A stretch of DNA of 64,000 bases from Planococcus citri (lineage: Eukaryota > Arthropoda > Insecta > Hemiptera > Pseudococcidae), in contig NC_088677.1 in assembly GCF_950023065.1 (NCBI RefSeq), positions 37,097,230 to 37,161,229 on the forward strand, in the 5' to 3' direction. How positions within the stretch are numbered: position 1 is the first letter of the stretch; every line of letters begins with the position of its first letter. Shown piece by piece: positions 23,829-37,739 of the stretch. The position numbers were made by a program, and so were the translations under genes. Below the pieces are notes generated by a model that saw only the letters and a program-made list of their open reading frames with translations, had not been told where the DNA came from and did not search any database.

Positions 23829-26800
23829 CATAATTTAGGTAGGCAATTCTCTGATTCGACAAACAGGAAAAAGTGAAAAATGATCACACCTAACTGTTAT
23901 CCTGGAATCCTTCCTGCTGTAGATACCATCAGTCAAATACCAGAGATGTTATACGTAGTCGACATGTTTGTCGCGATTCCACGATATCCATTACAAAGGT
24001 ATATCTACGCCGGATACTAATGGCTCCGCGTCTTCGACCTCGCGAAGTTGTGGGGTTCCAACTTCCAACTGTAGCAAAAGTAAAACCTTTCTTGCGTAGG
24101 TCTAGGTATCCTTTGATTCTCGCGTGAAAAAAAAACCTAAGACTGTACCATACAATGATCTATAAAAATCAATCTTTGTTACAAAGCGTATAGACCTATG
24201 TTGGCTAAAGAATAATGAAAATGGGAGCGTATCCGCGCCAATTGTTTAAGATTAAAAACCGAAGTGATTATAAAAGTGCTAAAAAGAAAACGGCGTAAGG
24301 TTTATGATGATTTGGTTTCTTTCTCTCTCCCTCTGTGCTTAAAAAAAAGGCCACCCTTGTGTCAAGTCGACTTTACTAGCAAACTGTCGAAATAATCTCA
24401 CCAGTTATATGTACCATTTATACTAGGTAGATATTCTGCTTCGTTTTCGGTATGGTTCGTTTGCCGGTTTACACGTCGCATCATTTGTATAGATGCATTT
24501 CGCGTGTATACATGTACCATCACATCGTTCATTAATCACACAATTGAAAACAATAAGAGAATGGAAAGGAACGCGATGATGTTAGTAGAAAAAGAACGCG
24601 GCTTGGGTTTGTAAAGTCGAACCGACTCGGCTAATGTATTATTGTACGTGTCGTGTCTTTGTCATGTGACTCAAATTGTACGTAGGATCGTCTAAAATAT
24701 GTTAGTTAACTTACCTTCCTTATGGTGGATGTGTGCTATACCTACTTCCACTTTCTATAATGTTATTTTTGAAAAATGTCTGTACGTATAGGTTGTAAAA
24801 AAATTCTGTTCAGCTCTACCTACCCAACGTACCAAACAACATGACCAACAGCAAAAAAAAAATCATAACGTCATTGTGTAAATGAAAGAATACAAATTAA
24901 TGAAGAAAACAGCATAACGGTATCGATATTTTGATGACTTATTAGATAGAAATATTGATTATATAGTAAAATAAGGTAAGCGGGTTAATGGCCAGAGGTC
25001 GTGGAATCGCCAACAATCGCTAGTAATAATCGCTAGACATGAAGCAGAAAAAAAGATACCTGAAGAACGAAGCCGAAGCTCATCGCGCAAATAAGATATA
25101 ACAGATATAATATTACAAACGACTATAGGGCCATATTTGAAGATTGAAAATCACGTACAGGTTAATTTTAGCAACGGATACAAATAATTCATAGATATAC
25201 CTACTTGCAAGGAAGCAAAAACCAGCCTATAGTTTGTATGCACAGTATTTGGTATTGAGGTACCCGCAATTCCGCTTCATTAACGTATTCTACTACAAAT
25301 ATCTCTTTCCAATATTCCAATGTGAAAAGTTAACGGAATTTTTTAATCACAGATTTTTATTCAAGCACGATGAAAAGTAAAAATTGTGGTCGTTTTGTTG
25401 CTAGTTGGTAAGGTACAGGAACGTGAGACGTGCCTCATACATAAGTAGTTTACTGGGTATAGGCATAGGCCTACAAATAAGCCCACTGTTAGTGGAGAAA
25501 CGATATAAGAGTGAGTAATTGACATTTTGTACAGGTATTCTTGATACTATTGAATGCAATTCTTCGTATGTGAAAAGTCTGTTGCAATTTGACAAAAGGC
25601 AAAACGAATACAGTATGCATGCATAATTGCATATCACTCTCATGCACAGATCCTTCTTCTTTTTTTGCGTAATCAATTCTACCAAGACACTAATGGTTAT
25701 TTTTTTGTTACTCGTACTTTGAAAGCACCAGCGAGAGTAGAATACCAACCCTTATGAATGATGTGTACGAATTTCGTTTTTAACCTCTTAAAAGTCATCG
25801 TGATCGTACAAATGCGTTACACTAGAGTTGAGATATTTGTCACACTTTCGCCTTGTCGCTGGTCCCCTGAGAAGCGTGCAAATGTTACCCATAAAATCTT
25901 TCCTTTTTTCTTCGTATTTGTAACACTTTTAAAAGGTAAAATTTGTCTACATTGTGCTCACTTTCACACTTGTCTAAATGTCTACTCAGGGTTGAAAACG
26001 TCCGAATTAACCTGTTCCCTTTTCTTTTGTAAATTTAGTTCGTTACGTAAACGACTACATTTCTTATTTCAAAAAGCATAAGGAAAAAACAGTCGACCAC
26101 AAAAGAATCTTCGAGTGGCAAATTAACGAAAGTAAGACTATCACTGAATGATTTAGTGGACGATTGATTTCGACTGATGAAGTGAAATTTCGTCCCTTTT
26201 TTCGTTAATACATAGTAAGTTTATGTGGTGTGGTTTTGTGTGTCAGTGTGTTTTTCAGCATTGTGGGCATTAAGGTATTGTTCTTTTTAGTTTTTTACGT
26301 TTTAAAGAATTCTACTTTTTTAAAGAGGAAAGTAGAATAACATTATTGTTGTGGTGTTTAGATTTGTTTCGCTTTCACCCTCGCCTTTTCTTTAGATTTC
26401 GTTCTTATTTATTTTTATTTTTTAACATGCTTTTTTTATTGCCCTTTTGTTTATTTTCTATTTTAACCCTTTTAAGTAACTCATTTTTAAGATAAAACTG
26501 TCGTATACGAATTTTAGCTCACTCAATGAGAAATGGAGGTTTCAGATCTCCCCAAAAAATTCAGATTTATGATTTTTCTCACATTAATCTGGTTCTATAA
26601 TTATTTGAGACTTTCTCTTTAAAATTGGCAACGTAAGTTTATCATCAAAGTACCTACCTAAAGGCTGTTTTCTTTTTGCTTTTTTGTAGCTGGCTTATTT
26701 CAATGTTTATTTCGTATAGGTAATGAATTTAAATTCTTCCAGTAGTATTTAATTGAACATTTTGTAGAAAAATCAGCATGAGAGCATTATTTTTCCCGAA

Positions 26801-27880
26801 AGATCACCCTTTGGTAACATTACATAGAGTTCTCGAAAAAAGGTGTGGAATGTCAAATAACGGGTTGAATATTTGTCTCGCCTTGTGGACTACCTACTCT
26901 AAATGGAACCTGCTGTATTTGTGTTCGAGGGGTGAACAGTTGAATCGTGAATAATTCAGTGTACCTACTATTAGGATATTAAACTGGTTCCTTTCGGATT
27001 TGCTAACATTGTTTGGATTTAAACATACTAATATCGAATTTGAGTGTACAGTATAAGGTATGGATACCCATACCCAGCGTATTCTTCTCAAATTGTATTC
27101 TTTCATTTGATTTCTTGTTGCCAACTATGTAGGTCTATGATTTTTTCATATCGCAAGTGCACTCGAGGAATGTTGCTTTCGCATATTTTCGATTTGGAAA
27201 ACGGTTGTCTGGATCAATACCGACGAGAAATTTCTTTTGTTCGTTGTATATAGAAAGTCGATTCATCGGATGACATATTTCTTCTTCGACTTATAATTTC
27301 AACTATGTAGCGAATATTGAAATCTTTAATTGAGCTCTCACAGAAGATGGTGTTTTTTCGTTGATTAATTTCATGCGTAGGTATAGAATCACAGCGCTGA
27401 TGCTTCGAAAGTATGAGTTTGCGTCGTGCTATATTATTGCTTAATTGTTGAGCTCTGTTACCTTGACTGCGGGGAGGATCTCGTGTATTATTTTTGTCTT
27501 TCAGTGATGAATGTAACTTGGCTTTAAAATATTCTCTATGTAAAAATCTAATTAATGCATGTACATTATTACTATTATAAAGTGACTTGGTTCATTTTAT
27601 CGACTGTTCTAGCGCAATAAGCGATTAGTAGGTGGTAAAACCTTCAGGCAAGTGTCTGCAGGGCAGTCAGCAGTTGTCAAAGTTTTTAGAAGCCCTTTCC
27701 CCTTCTTTTTAATTGGTTAGAGGATACATTTTTACGCATTTCAACTTCTTTCCATAATCGAAAGATGAATGCGTGTAAATTTCGTGATTATTTCGTTTGT
27801 TCCTTACAATGAGTTTCATGATTTGAATCATGTTTTGTGCCATTTTTCTACTGCTCTACACGATTGGAGAAGATTTTTTT
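23829..27880. other. Gene-free stretch
   Basis: No frame has protein-like composition; those near 25401-26081 are AT-driven. A small palindrome, ATTCTACTTT...AAAGTAGAAT, lies around 26309-26339. No RNA gene recognised. Confidence 0.45.
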
Positions 27881-28052
27881 AAATTTCTGATTAAAAAAAT
27901 CGTAAAATAGAAATTTTTTGATTTTTTTTGAAAATTAGTAATATTTTTTATTTAAGGAAAATTCTGCCTAAAGGGTCAATTTCAATTTTTGGGGCCCCAA
28001 ACTACACGAGAGAAGGTGATGAACGGAAATTAAAATTTTTTAGAAAGGTTTT

Positions 28053-28335
28053 TTTTTTCAAGCAGCATTCTAAGGCAAAATCCATAATCTAAGTGCTCCA
28101 AAACGAATTTTTTGGAATTTTGAACCACTTTCTCAATTTCTTTAAAACTTTTTCGATCGAGCTGCTTGCTGAAATGACTTGAGGTGGGTTGGCTAGTAAA
28201 GCTTCACTAAAAGTTGCATTTAAAGGCTAAATCCAAAATCTGAATGCTCAAAGACGAATTTTCTGAAATCTTGAACTCCTTTCCCAGTTTCTTCTTAACT
28301 TGTTTGATCGACCTGCTGGCTGGAATGATTTTTTG
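28053..28335. repeat. Degenerate tandem duplication, ~151 bp period
   Basis: The segment beginning near 28063 (CAGCATTCTAAGGCAAAATC through CGATCGAGCTGCTTGCTG) recurs from about 28214 (TTGCATTTAAAGGCTAAATC through TGATCGACCTGCTGGCTG). The copies align along roughly 120 bp with scattered substitutions. The weak minus-strand frame overlapping it (28207-28536) is not taken as a gene. Confidence 0.55.
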
Positions 28336-28339
28336 GAAA

Positions 28340-31300
28340 GAAGGTGAGTAATCATTGGCAAGGATGTGAGCTGAGAGTGTTGTAGCCACTAGGCACAGCA
28401 CAGGTGACTTGGCTGAGTACAGAGCTCCTCGGTTTTTGGATCTGGATCCACGAATCAAATTTTTCAGATTTCTCAATCTTGCCATTTCTGATAAGTTTAG
28501 ATATATTGGTAGAATTTTCCGAATTAATGGGTACATAAATTACAGATATCTCGCAATCTGCTCGTATTACAAAGATCTGCGATGAGAAGAAAGGACCAAG
28601 TTGAATTTAGCTCGAAGCACTAGATGTTTGCGGAAAAGTGCTACATAGATATATCTGGACATAAATTTTTTCCCATGGCTCTGGACAAGTTCACGAAAAA
28701 GTGGAGAGAAGGCTCTGGTAATGATGTGTTATCGTGAAACTAGATTAACGTTAACGAAGGTTGTATTATTACCAAGTTACCAACGAGTACCTAGTTGGTA
28801 CGTTAAGACGAAACACTTCTTGACGAATATTCCAGATTTATAGAAAACCACGTGTACTTTATGATTTAGGAAAAGAGCCCGCGCGGTTCTTATATCGCAG
28901 ATGATGTACAAAGTACGAACCTACCGTGACTCGGTTTATTGTTTTTCTCTCTCGTTCTTCGGCTTGGCTCTTTGTTAATCCCAGTCATTGTGACCTTTTT
29001 AAGCGTCGTTTTCTTCCGGAAATCGTATTTAACAAGAAAAATCCCATGAGAGTACGATTTTTATCTACCTTTCTTTTTTTATCCAGCTCTGATAGAGAAC
29101 TCTTCCCGAAATCTTATAACTTATCACGTACTACAAAACGCAATACGTTTACGTACCTATATGTATAGTGTTTGATGCTGATCCGCGTCATGTGCTTCAT
29201 GTGTACACGTAACGTACGAGCAATTTTTATATTTTTTTGTATTTAACGAGGGAAAAAAATTATTCGCGCGTTTAGTTTATGGACATGGATACTTTGGCGA
29301 AAAGCGTGTGTAAAAGAAAAGAGCGATGAGACCTTGCGTAAGTTTTCTGAAAGGGTATCAAGAGTTACTGGTAGAGGAAAAAACGACCTAGTACGTGATT
29401 CTGGTTTGTTTTTTAGATTCTCAGCGTAGATGGTAGATAGCTAACCTACGTACGTAGGTATAGCTAAAAATACACGGAGAAGTGGAACTTGTCGATTATA
29501 CATGTGTTTATGATACTGAAAAATTTTTCTTAATGGCCATTTATTAATTCATTTACGCTGCGTAGACATGAAAAATTAAAATCCTAATAGAAAGTTATTG
29601 ACCGGTGAGCATCAAACGTGTTGCCTTTAAAATTTCAACTAAGACATACATCGGCTTCCACGTCAATCAAACCATACATGTATAGTTTAATGGTAATTAA
29701 GAAGCGAGACGTAAAGTTGAAGGTGCAAAACACTTTCTACCGTTCCGACGTGTCAGTTTATTAATTTACGAGGGAGACGTTTGAAAAATGCTCCGTGTGT
29801 GACATTTGTAACCTTTACGTCGCGGGAATTTTTTTTCTCATTTTCGATGGATGTTTTTAGTGACTTGTCAAAGCAGCTTGTGAGTGAGGGAGTGGCGTTC
29901 AAGTTTTGACGATTGGAATTGAAATTTTCATGAATTTTCAAACATCTTAGACGTTTTACTCATTTTTTAAAATTTATTTTGTAAAAACCTTTCAGAGGTG
30001 AAGCCGTTTCCTCCTCATCCCAAATTTTGAGGGACCATGCATTGAGCCGAATTTAAGAAAAAAAGTACCCCGAATTTGAATCGCATTTTTGAGAAATTTT
30101 ATGTGGAGTTGGAAGTTCTCCGTAAAGAATTTTAGCTCTCTGCCTCAAAGTAAGCTCGTTTTCAGAAGAAACACTATTTTCGTTCTGGACATCCGAGAAA
30201 TTCAGTTTTCGCGAATGTTAGTTTCTGGGAGATAAGGAGAGGAAAGAAGTTGAAATCTTCTCAACATTAACAACACTTTTTAAATTATTCGTTGTTCAAC
30301 TACTTGCATACCTATATTTGCTCGAAATTCATCTCATCTGCAGACCAAAAATAAATAAAATGAGTTTGGAATTAGTTAACAATGAATTTATATTCTCATT
30401 TTAATAATTTTTCCCCTTCAAATGTTTTCTTTCGAACGGTTTCCAGAAATACTCAAGTCTACTAGACTATACTTTTGATCTTGAACCGACGAGTTGATTA
30501 TTCAGCGTTGAGATTTTGATCGATTCTAATGAGCGTATCGTGCCCTGCCTGTTGTTTTAGGTGGATTGAAAATTTAACGTTTGAAGTGTACTAGAGTAGG
30601 TAACAAGTTGTAAACTTTACAAGTGGTTTTTACCATCTAAGTTGGTCTAGATTTTTTTCTTTATTGTGCTGCGTCTCGTATACTTAGTATTTCTTGTTAC
30701 CGGCCGAGATCTTCAGATGTGATGACGATGAGTAAAGGATTAAGTTCATCGGCCGTGGTGTAATTGGTTACGATTTTTTACTTGAGCTCTGGGTGGCCGA
30801 TGATGGAAGTGAGATGACATAGAGTGGAAATATTTTTGAAAAAACTTAACGTGATGCGGATATGTTTCAAGTACCAAGGAAGATTTGTGAAGATAATGGC
30901 GCCCACGCATAGGTACCTATATCTGGTATGAATTTTTTGATAAATATGTGCTTCAATCAATGATTTTTTCTCTGAATTCCTCAAATTCCTGATATTGAAA
31001 AAATATATATTTTTAAAATAGGTATTGAAATTGAACCGATTACTGAATTCTGATTGGTTTCGCGGGCGATGTTCGCTTTTGGATACATTTTTCATAATTC
31101 GCCATTCCATAAAATCTAATCTACCTAACTTAATCTAGTAACAGAAAATGAAATATCGTTGAAATATGAGTCTAGAATTTTTTGTAAAAAATGAAAACCT
31201 TTTTAGTTGGCATTTTAAAACAATAGGACGAAAAAGCTTTAATTTTTCATCATACTTATTCGACGTATTTAGTCGATCAACTAGTCTAGATAAATACATC

Positions 31301-33690
31301 ACATTATCTTGATCGCTGAAACAAAGATGATCACATTTTCAAACTACTTATCCAGATACCTGGCGTCTAATTCATTTCCCATAATGACTCGGCAATAACG
31401 TGATCATCTTTCTTGTTTACCCCTTGGTTTTGACATTAGTTAGATGAAATAACTTGGATGGAATTTTTAGAATATGACCGATGCGAAAATACGACCATGA
31501 TGACTACTTTTATTTTCGTTTAGAAAAAAAAAATCAAGATCTGTTATCCTATAAGACCACCGGTGAGTTGAATAATCTGTGGACAACGACAGCTTATTCC
31601 AAAGCAATGGATGAGAATAATTAAACGAATTATAATTTCATTTCTTGTTTTATCTTAATCAGTTGTTTGAAAAGTTGGATTAAGTTCTTGGCGCCTTTCT
31701 TGCTGAAAATGTTTATTTAATGACGAAGTGTGTGCTGGTGAAGGAAACTGAATGAAAGTGAGTTGGAGAGTGAATTTTTTAAAAAGAAAATTGGCGAATG
31801 TATCTTAAAGTTATAGGTAGTTTATAGGACATGATGTTTTCATAAAGCATGATCTTGTTCAAATCGAAACGTGTCAGTTCCAATTGAGAGATCAGTTGCA
31901 AATTTGTTCACACCATATTAAATAAAGAAGTTTCTGTTCGACAAGAAGACCAGTCGCAAGAATTTTTTCTTTGATATTTTGCAAGTCACTATCTGCACCT
32001 TTGAATGTCACCAAAAAGCTACCTGGCCGAACGACGAAAATTGGATCAAACCATTCTACTCGTACATTCCCAATCTATATTATTTGATACTTGTACAGCA
32101 GAACTATATCTGCATCTGTATGAATTTCTGCAGGAGATCGCTTTATACAACTGTACTGAGAAGTGTGGTCAAACAAGGCATAACAATGACATGACCACAT
32201 AAAAATAGGGCGTTAACAGAGGCAGAAGCTGTAAAATACAATATAAGTTGTAAAGGAGTTGATTTTTCTTATAAGTATTTGTATGAAGGTTTGACACGTT
32301 CCGCATTGTTTGGAAAACAACCGAATGTTGGTTTTCTAGGTTTAAATTTTGACCTTTTGCTTTTGATGAGAATGCGGTGACGATGATCTGGCAGGGGGCG
32401 GAGGGCGCACACGCCCGTAGTAAAAATGCACTCTTTTTATTATACAGAGCGAAAACTCTGCAAAGTCACCTGAAAATGAAATAAAGTCGGATGCGCTTCT
32501 AGCCCTCTAAATTACGCATTCTAGGTAGAATGTTATAACTATAAGCAGGCTACGCGTAGGTACCTTTACCTTTGATATAAAAAGAGTGCTAACGATGGTG
32601 CTGAATAAACAGTGCCGCCCCTATACACACAAGCGTGAATATTTCAGCTGTTGTGAATTTAGTAGGTTTTTCTTCGAAATCAGTCCACCGTGGGGGTATC
32701 CTTTGGCTGGCTGGATTCTCAGTTTAATCTTATTTAAAAGACCGACGGGGTGCATTTCGGCTTCGCGACGTGACTACACGTTATCTTCGTATTCTAAGGA
32801 CAATTATATATTTGAAAAAAAAGAAAAGGGGCGCGTTTTTCCTACTATAATAACTGCTAACTAGACTATATTCTACTATAATCTGCAGTGCTCTTACAAA
32901 CATCTTGTTTAACTACATTGTGAAGATGGTCATTTGTTGTCGGAGCGGCGGATTGATGGTATTTTTCTTCTTCGTACATATAACTTTGTGTAATGAATAC
33001 TCGTCGAGTTTTATGCGGTTTTCAACCAGTAATCATCACAAAGACGTGTGGAATTGAAAATTAATTGAACGTTGTGGCTGCGCATTTGAAATTTTACGCT
33101 TTAGTGTACCTATGTGTACTTCGTACCGTTACAAGAATCATCGCGTTTATGCTCGTACTCTCGTGTATCATGTCTACGAGTACATGCATGGTACCGGTAT
33201 ATGGGCATTGGGCAAAGAAAACAATACCGTCGTAGACGTGTTATTGTTGTTGTTGTTGATTTAAAAAAAAACAAAGGTATGGAACCGAATGACCTGAAAA
33301 ACTGTCTGATAGGTTGTCTGAGGCAGTAGATTTTCTGCTGTATGATATCCAAGTTTCATTTCTCAAATGCCAATCCAAATAAGTTCCTTTGGCGGCATTA
33401 AATCTTGCAAAATTGCCACCAACTTGGGGTTCTGCATTTATGAACTTTTTTTGGTCCCAGAAATTCCATTTCAACTGGCCAAGTTTTCATGGCGTCTGCC
33501 GGTCGAGAAGGTTGGAATCGAAGGATTTTTTTCAAAATCTTCAGAAATTTGAACCATTTTCAAGAATTTGGCAGGGTTTTCCCCAAGTTTTCAAAAGTCT
33601 GACGAATAAATGTCAGAAAATAATTTAAATAATTTGACATCCTTAATTTTAGCAATTTACTGTTTTTTTCAGTTTTTAAGCCTAAAATTT
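28340..33690. other. Gene-free stretch
   Basis: No supportable gene. The segment 30000-30240 has the style of the dispersed repeats elsewhere in the window but no clear paired end. A (GTT)n run lies near 33240-33258. Several overlapping short frames on both strands at 33.1-33.6 kb cancel each other out as evidence. Confidence 0.45.
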
Positions 33691-33691
33691 T

Positions 33692-33975
33692 GGTGAAGTT
33701 GACCCATTTGACTTCTATTTTTACGTATCCGTTGAAAAAGTTGAAAACCTCTTTCACTCGGTGAAATGAACACATCACAAGGAAATCAAAACTCGAAAAA
33801 ACTTAAATTTTCAATTCCAAATAACATAAAAAAAAGTTTTTTATTCAGTTGTCTTATTTTGACCTCTTTCTGGTGTATTTCATGAAAAAATTGATATATA
33901 AATTACACTCAAGGCAAAAAAATAGACTTTTTCAAAAGATACGTAAAAATAGGGTTCAAATGGGTCAACTTCACT
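33692..33975. mobile_element. MITE-like hairpin, 284 bp, ~50-bp inverted repeats
   Basis: The left arm (33692-33741) contains GTGAAGTTGACCCATTTGA, then CTATTTTTACGTATC and TTGAAAAAGT. The right arm (33926-33975) carries the same blocks in inverted order, differing at about six of 50 positions. The inner ~184 bp has no coding capacity. Flanks do not show an unambiguous target duplication. Confidence 0.55.
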
Positions 33976-36900
33976 AATCAAAACTTTTTTTCATGTTTTA
34001 AATTAAAAAATCACATTTTTTCACAAACTTTCAATTTTTTGAAATCGACTTTACGAAAATTGTGCCATCCCAATTTTTTAATATGTAATATGTTGTTCAG
34101 CATGAAAAGTTGTACGTACTTATCTATATTTTTTTCAGCATTTTTAAGAGTCGGAACGATATGAAAACTACGTTTTTAAACTTTTTGAGCTAATTTTTTG
34201 TACGAAAAAAAAGTAGCAAAAACATTGATGTTTATGATATCGCCAAAAAAATTTTCAAAACCCCTAACTATTGAAAAAAAACTTCATTTTGGTAGGTATC
34301 GCGGTTATCGAGTAATCCACTGCTGAAATGAATGATATTTTATAAAGTCCACTGAAAACTTTGACACCCCCTAGCAGCCTTTAAAAAAGGGCTAGAAGGC
34401 TGCGATTTGCGCCATTGGTCATCCCTTCAAAAGGTCTTTCCATGGAAGAAATTTCAAAAAAATCTCCGACCCCCCATACTATTTCTTGGTTGAATTGACG
34501 TGGAATGACCCTGCTGCCAGTCAGTGACCCACTTGACCGATTACTCACCATTTTTTAAAAATCGGTTCCTGCCGATTCCGAACCAGATTTTTTTTATTGG
34601 CTATTGTGTAGTATAGGATAGGATGCTCCATTCTTTGAGGCTGCACACTGCACAGCTTCAATTAAATTAAGAATCGAGTAAATATTTTTTTCTTCTTTAC
34701 AAACTTTTTTTTAATATCATAGGCTCGACGAGAAACCTAGTCGACTAATAATTCATGCAACGTGACGACATTTTCCCTTACTCATGTATCCATCGGCCGG
34801 CGCATATAGATGCATGGTCCCGTACATCGTCGCATACACCTATTATCCTTTTTGTAGCTTCTGGTGCATTCCTTGCGCGAACCGATCTTTATTACCTTTC
34901 GTGGGAATACATCGGCGGCAGCGCGGCGCGAATGTTTTGATTTAATTTCCTATATGTTTACCTATAGTTCTCTAAAGCAAATAAAAATGGACGTACGTTA
35001 ATTTATGCAGCCAGCTCGATAAACAGTACTTTTCACGCATTACTTATTCTTTGATAAATACGCGTGCCTGCGTAGATAGAGTCGTCGTCGCGGCGCAGCA
35101 GCCGGGGAGAAATTTTTATTAAAAATTCTTTCGTCATGGATGGCATGGCGGTCGCGGCCGCGCTTATGTTTGTAGTACACAAACAAATTAATAAAGAAAT
35201 ATCGAGTTATGGATGATTTAGATTGCTTTGATATCGAGCAAACAATGCCCATGTAAGAACACTCATCGATACAGAAATGTTTGTATTTGGGGTTCTCTAC
35301 TTTCCATTTTGTTGTATATTAGGGTGTTCCGCTTGCTTGTTCAGCTGCCCCCTGGGTGATCTGTAGTATTTCATGCAAAAGATATCTGTTCTTTATAGTC
35401 TGCGATATTTGAAGAAATACTTCGATTCTCGAGTACTCCGGGTCAAGTTCGCTGTTCGTCTTGAATCCCTACTTGAAAAGTTGAATTGCTCGGTTAGCTT
35501 TTCGAGTCGTTTAAAAATCTTAACGTTGGTATAATTAGGGGGTTGATCAAAACAGAATAGGGATACGATTACCTAGATGATCAGGTGCGTTAGAATGTGT
35601 GCAGTTTTTAATATGGCACGTGCGTTAGAGTTTTTAAACAGGTGGTTGAGTGAGGATCGTTTTAAGAATTTAAAGGTTTAAATTTATTAAATTGAATTAA
35701 TTCTTTTTTAAACGGGATTTTTTGACTGATTTAAAAATTACAGTACTGCAGCGAGTTGATTTACAACATGAGCTGGAAACGGAAGGAAAGGAAGCAGAGG
35801 ATCGTGTGAATCAGTTGTAAAATCTAGATGAGCTTTTAAGCCTTTGGAACTATCGTGTCACTCGTGTACCCCCAACTTGTCAAATTGACCTGGAGTAACT
35901 ATGCTAATACATACTTGAGATCGATTTGTAAAAAAATGCCTATAAATCTATGTATCCTTGGAGGCCTAGATACATGTTTCTTGAAGTCTTTCCACCTCTC
36001 TTTTTACTCTTCCATTTTTCGAATGAAGATTTTAAATACATTGGAGGCTCCGTTACAGGTAGAAATCAAATATATATTTTTTATACTCATAAAAAATTAG
36101 CTCAATAAATTGTTTCAAATTTGTATCCATCTAATGAAATAAACCGCTATCTTCCGCGTTTGTATTAAAATCTCATTAATAATCTCAACATTTTCTAGTT
36201 AATGGCATAAAGTGCCTGAAACGATTCGCGAATAACATATCAGCAGTTGATGAACTGTCACAAAAATCAATTATTATACGGTCCTGGATCACCAACCGGT
36301 TAAAATTACACCTTACATGGTTCGCTCGTATTCATTATCCATTAACACTCATTTCACCATTCAATCAAAACATCTTCTTCTTCAACAAGCTGACTGGCTA
36401 TGTACAACGCATTAATTCTCTTCAATTCGAAACGAATAATAAATTAAAAATTAAAAACAGAATCGAATACCTAACGCCTTCTTTTACCAACTCAAATTAG
36501 GATTAGATTTATTGTTTCAAAGCGGTGAAAGTTAAGACAATACGAGAATTGTAAACGTCGATTTTTTTTACAACGTTTGTGTGAAATACAGATAGATTCC
36601 TCGGGGCTTTTTTCCTAACCAGTTGGTGAGTTAGGTGTGCCATTGAATCACTCATCATCATTCAATCTTTTAGGCTACTCGAATAAACCGCTTCCAACTT
36701 CAATCGCATTAACCCTTCTCCTGTTTCTTTGAGAGTTTGTGAAAATGTTTGCCTTTAAAAATTCTCACTCGATGCAAAAATATGTACTTATTCGTTAAGA
36801 GTCAAGTATTCGCTGTTTGAACGATAGACATAAATTGAGCGATCTACTTGATTCGGATCAGTTTCACGTGCTGAATAAAATGCACTATTTGAAAACTGAC

Positions 36901-37390
36901 GACTCATTTGCCGATTCGCCCTCGAGCTTGATTTTCTTTTCTTTTTTCTCTCTCGAGTACCCGCTCATTCACCTTTGCATTAATTTTTTCTATCTCTACC
37001 GATAGTTCATTTTTTTTTTTTTTTTGGTCAGTTCAAATTGCCTGCAAATAACGAAGTACCAATATCATCAGATTTTATTTCACGTTACGAGGCGATATTT
37101 TTTCGATGTATTCAAATCGATATATCTGGTATTTAACACGTTTTTAAAACTCGTGTCGAAATATTCGTTACCGTGCACGCCCATGTCATGTTTCGGTTAA
37201 TAGCATTTTTTGAAAGACGCTTTGGTTTCTCTAGCAAACAATATACAATACAAAAGATGATAATTAATGATAGAATTAGATTGGGTCACCAACAGGGTTA
37301 CTGTACCTTGTACAAATTAAATTGCTGCCTATAAAATCCAAGCATTATAATGAAAAACAGGGAAAAATCTAACAACAATATCGACACCGA
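33976..37390. other. Gene-free stretch with a CpG-rich patch
   Basis: No gene recognised. 34770-35170 is rich in CpG compared with its AT-rich surroundings (CATCGGCCGGCGC near 34790, GGCAGCGCGGCGCG near 34917, a NotI site GCGGCCGC at about 35155). The frames in this patch are short and lie on both strands. The near-complementary blocks GCAGCCTT and AAGGCTGC near 34375-34402 form a small hairpin. Confidence 0.4.
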
Positions 37391-37415
37391 CAACAACCAA
37401 CAACAACAACAACAA
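37391..37415. repeat. (CAA)n microsatellite
   Basis: Interrupted CAA run, about 150 bp outside the left end of the MULE. No coding context was recognised. Confidence 0.8.
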
Positions 37416-37549
37416 GAGCCTTAATCCTTTTATGAAATAATCTCCGCCGAGGGACACACGTGCTGCTACTGCTGCTGCAGTTCTCATTTTACCGGTTTTA
37501 TACGTTGACTATGTGTGAAAATAACGACGATTAAGGGTTCGCACATGCA

Positions 37550-37558
37550 TGTCAATTG
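37550..37558. repeat. Left 9-bp target-site duplication of the MULE
   Basis: TGTCAATTG directly outside the left terminal repeat. It matches TGGCAATTG directly outside the right end at 8 of 9 positions. Nine bp is the usual target duplication length for Mutator-like elements. Confidence 0.75.
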
Positions 37559-37637
37559 ACTAGACGTTAAAGTACACTAGTTTTTTTTTCCGGTGCAAAA
37601 ACTCGGTCATCCTCGGGTACAGTCGGTTTCACTTCGC
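37559..37637 (+). repeat. Left terminal inverted repeat of the MULE
   Basis: Starts ACTAGACGTTAAAGTACAC. The first 48 bp, including a T9 run and CCGGTGCAAAAACTCGG, are identical to the reverse complement of the right end. After a six-base diverged gap, TCGGGTACAGTCGG matches exactly, and a last block ACTTCG is shared. Confidence 0.9.
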
Positions 37638-37739
37638 TGGAGTTAGAAGTTTTTTTTATCACTCATCTATTCCTTTCCTTACTATCTTTTGTAATCGTAA
37701 ATAAACACCGATCCGATTTTAGAATTAATTGAAAAAAAT

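Noticed and set aside
25401..26081. Divergent pair of 115- and 107-codon frames
   Set aside because: Composition is what AT-rich random sequence gives; no signal peptide, motif or splice pattern on either.
37391..37415. CAA run as a poly-Gln coding tract
   Set aside because: No flanking frame with coding character on the plus strand; treated as a microsatellite.
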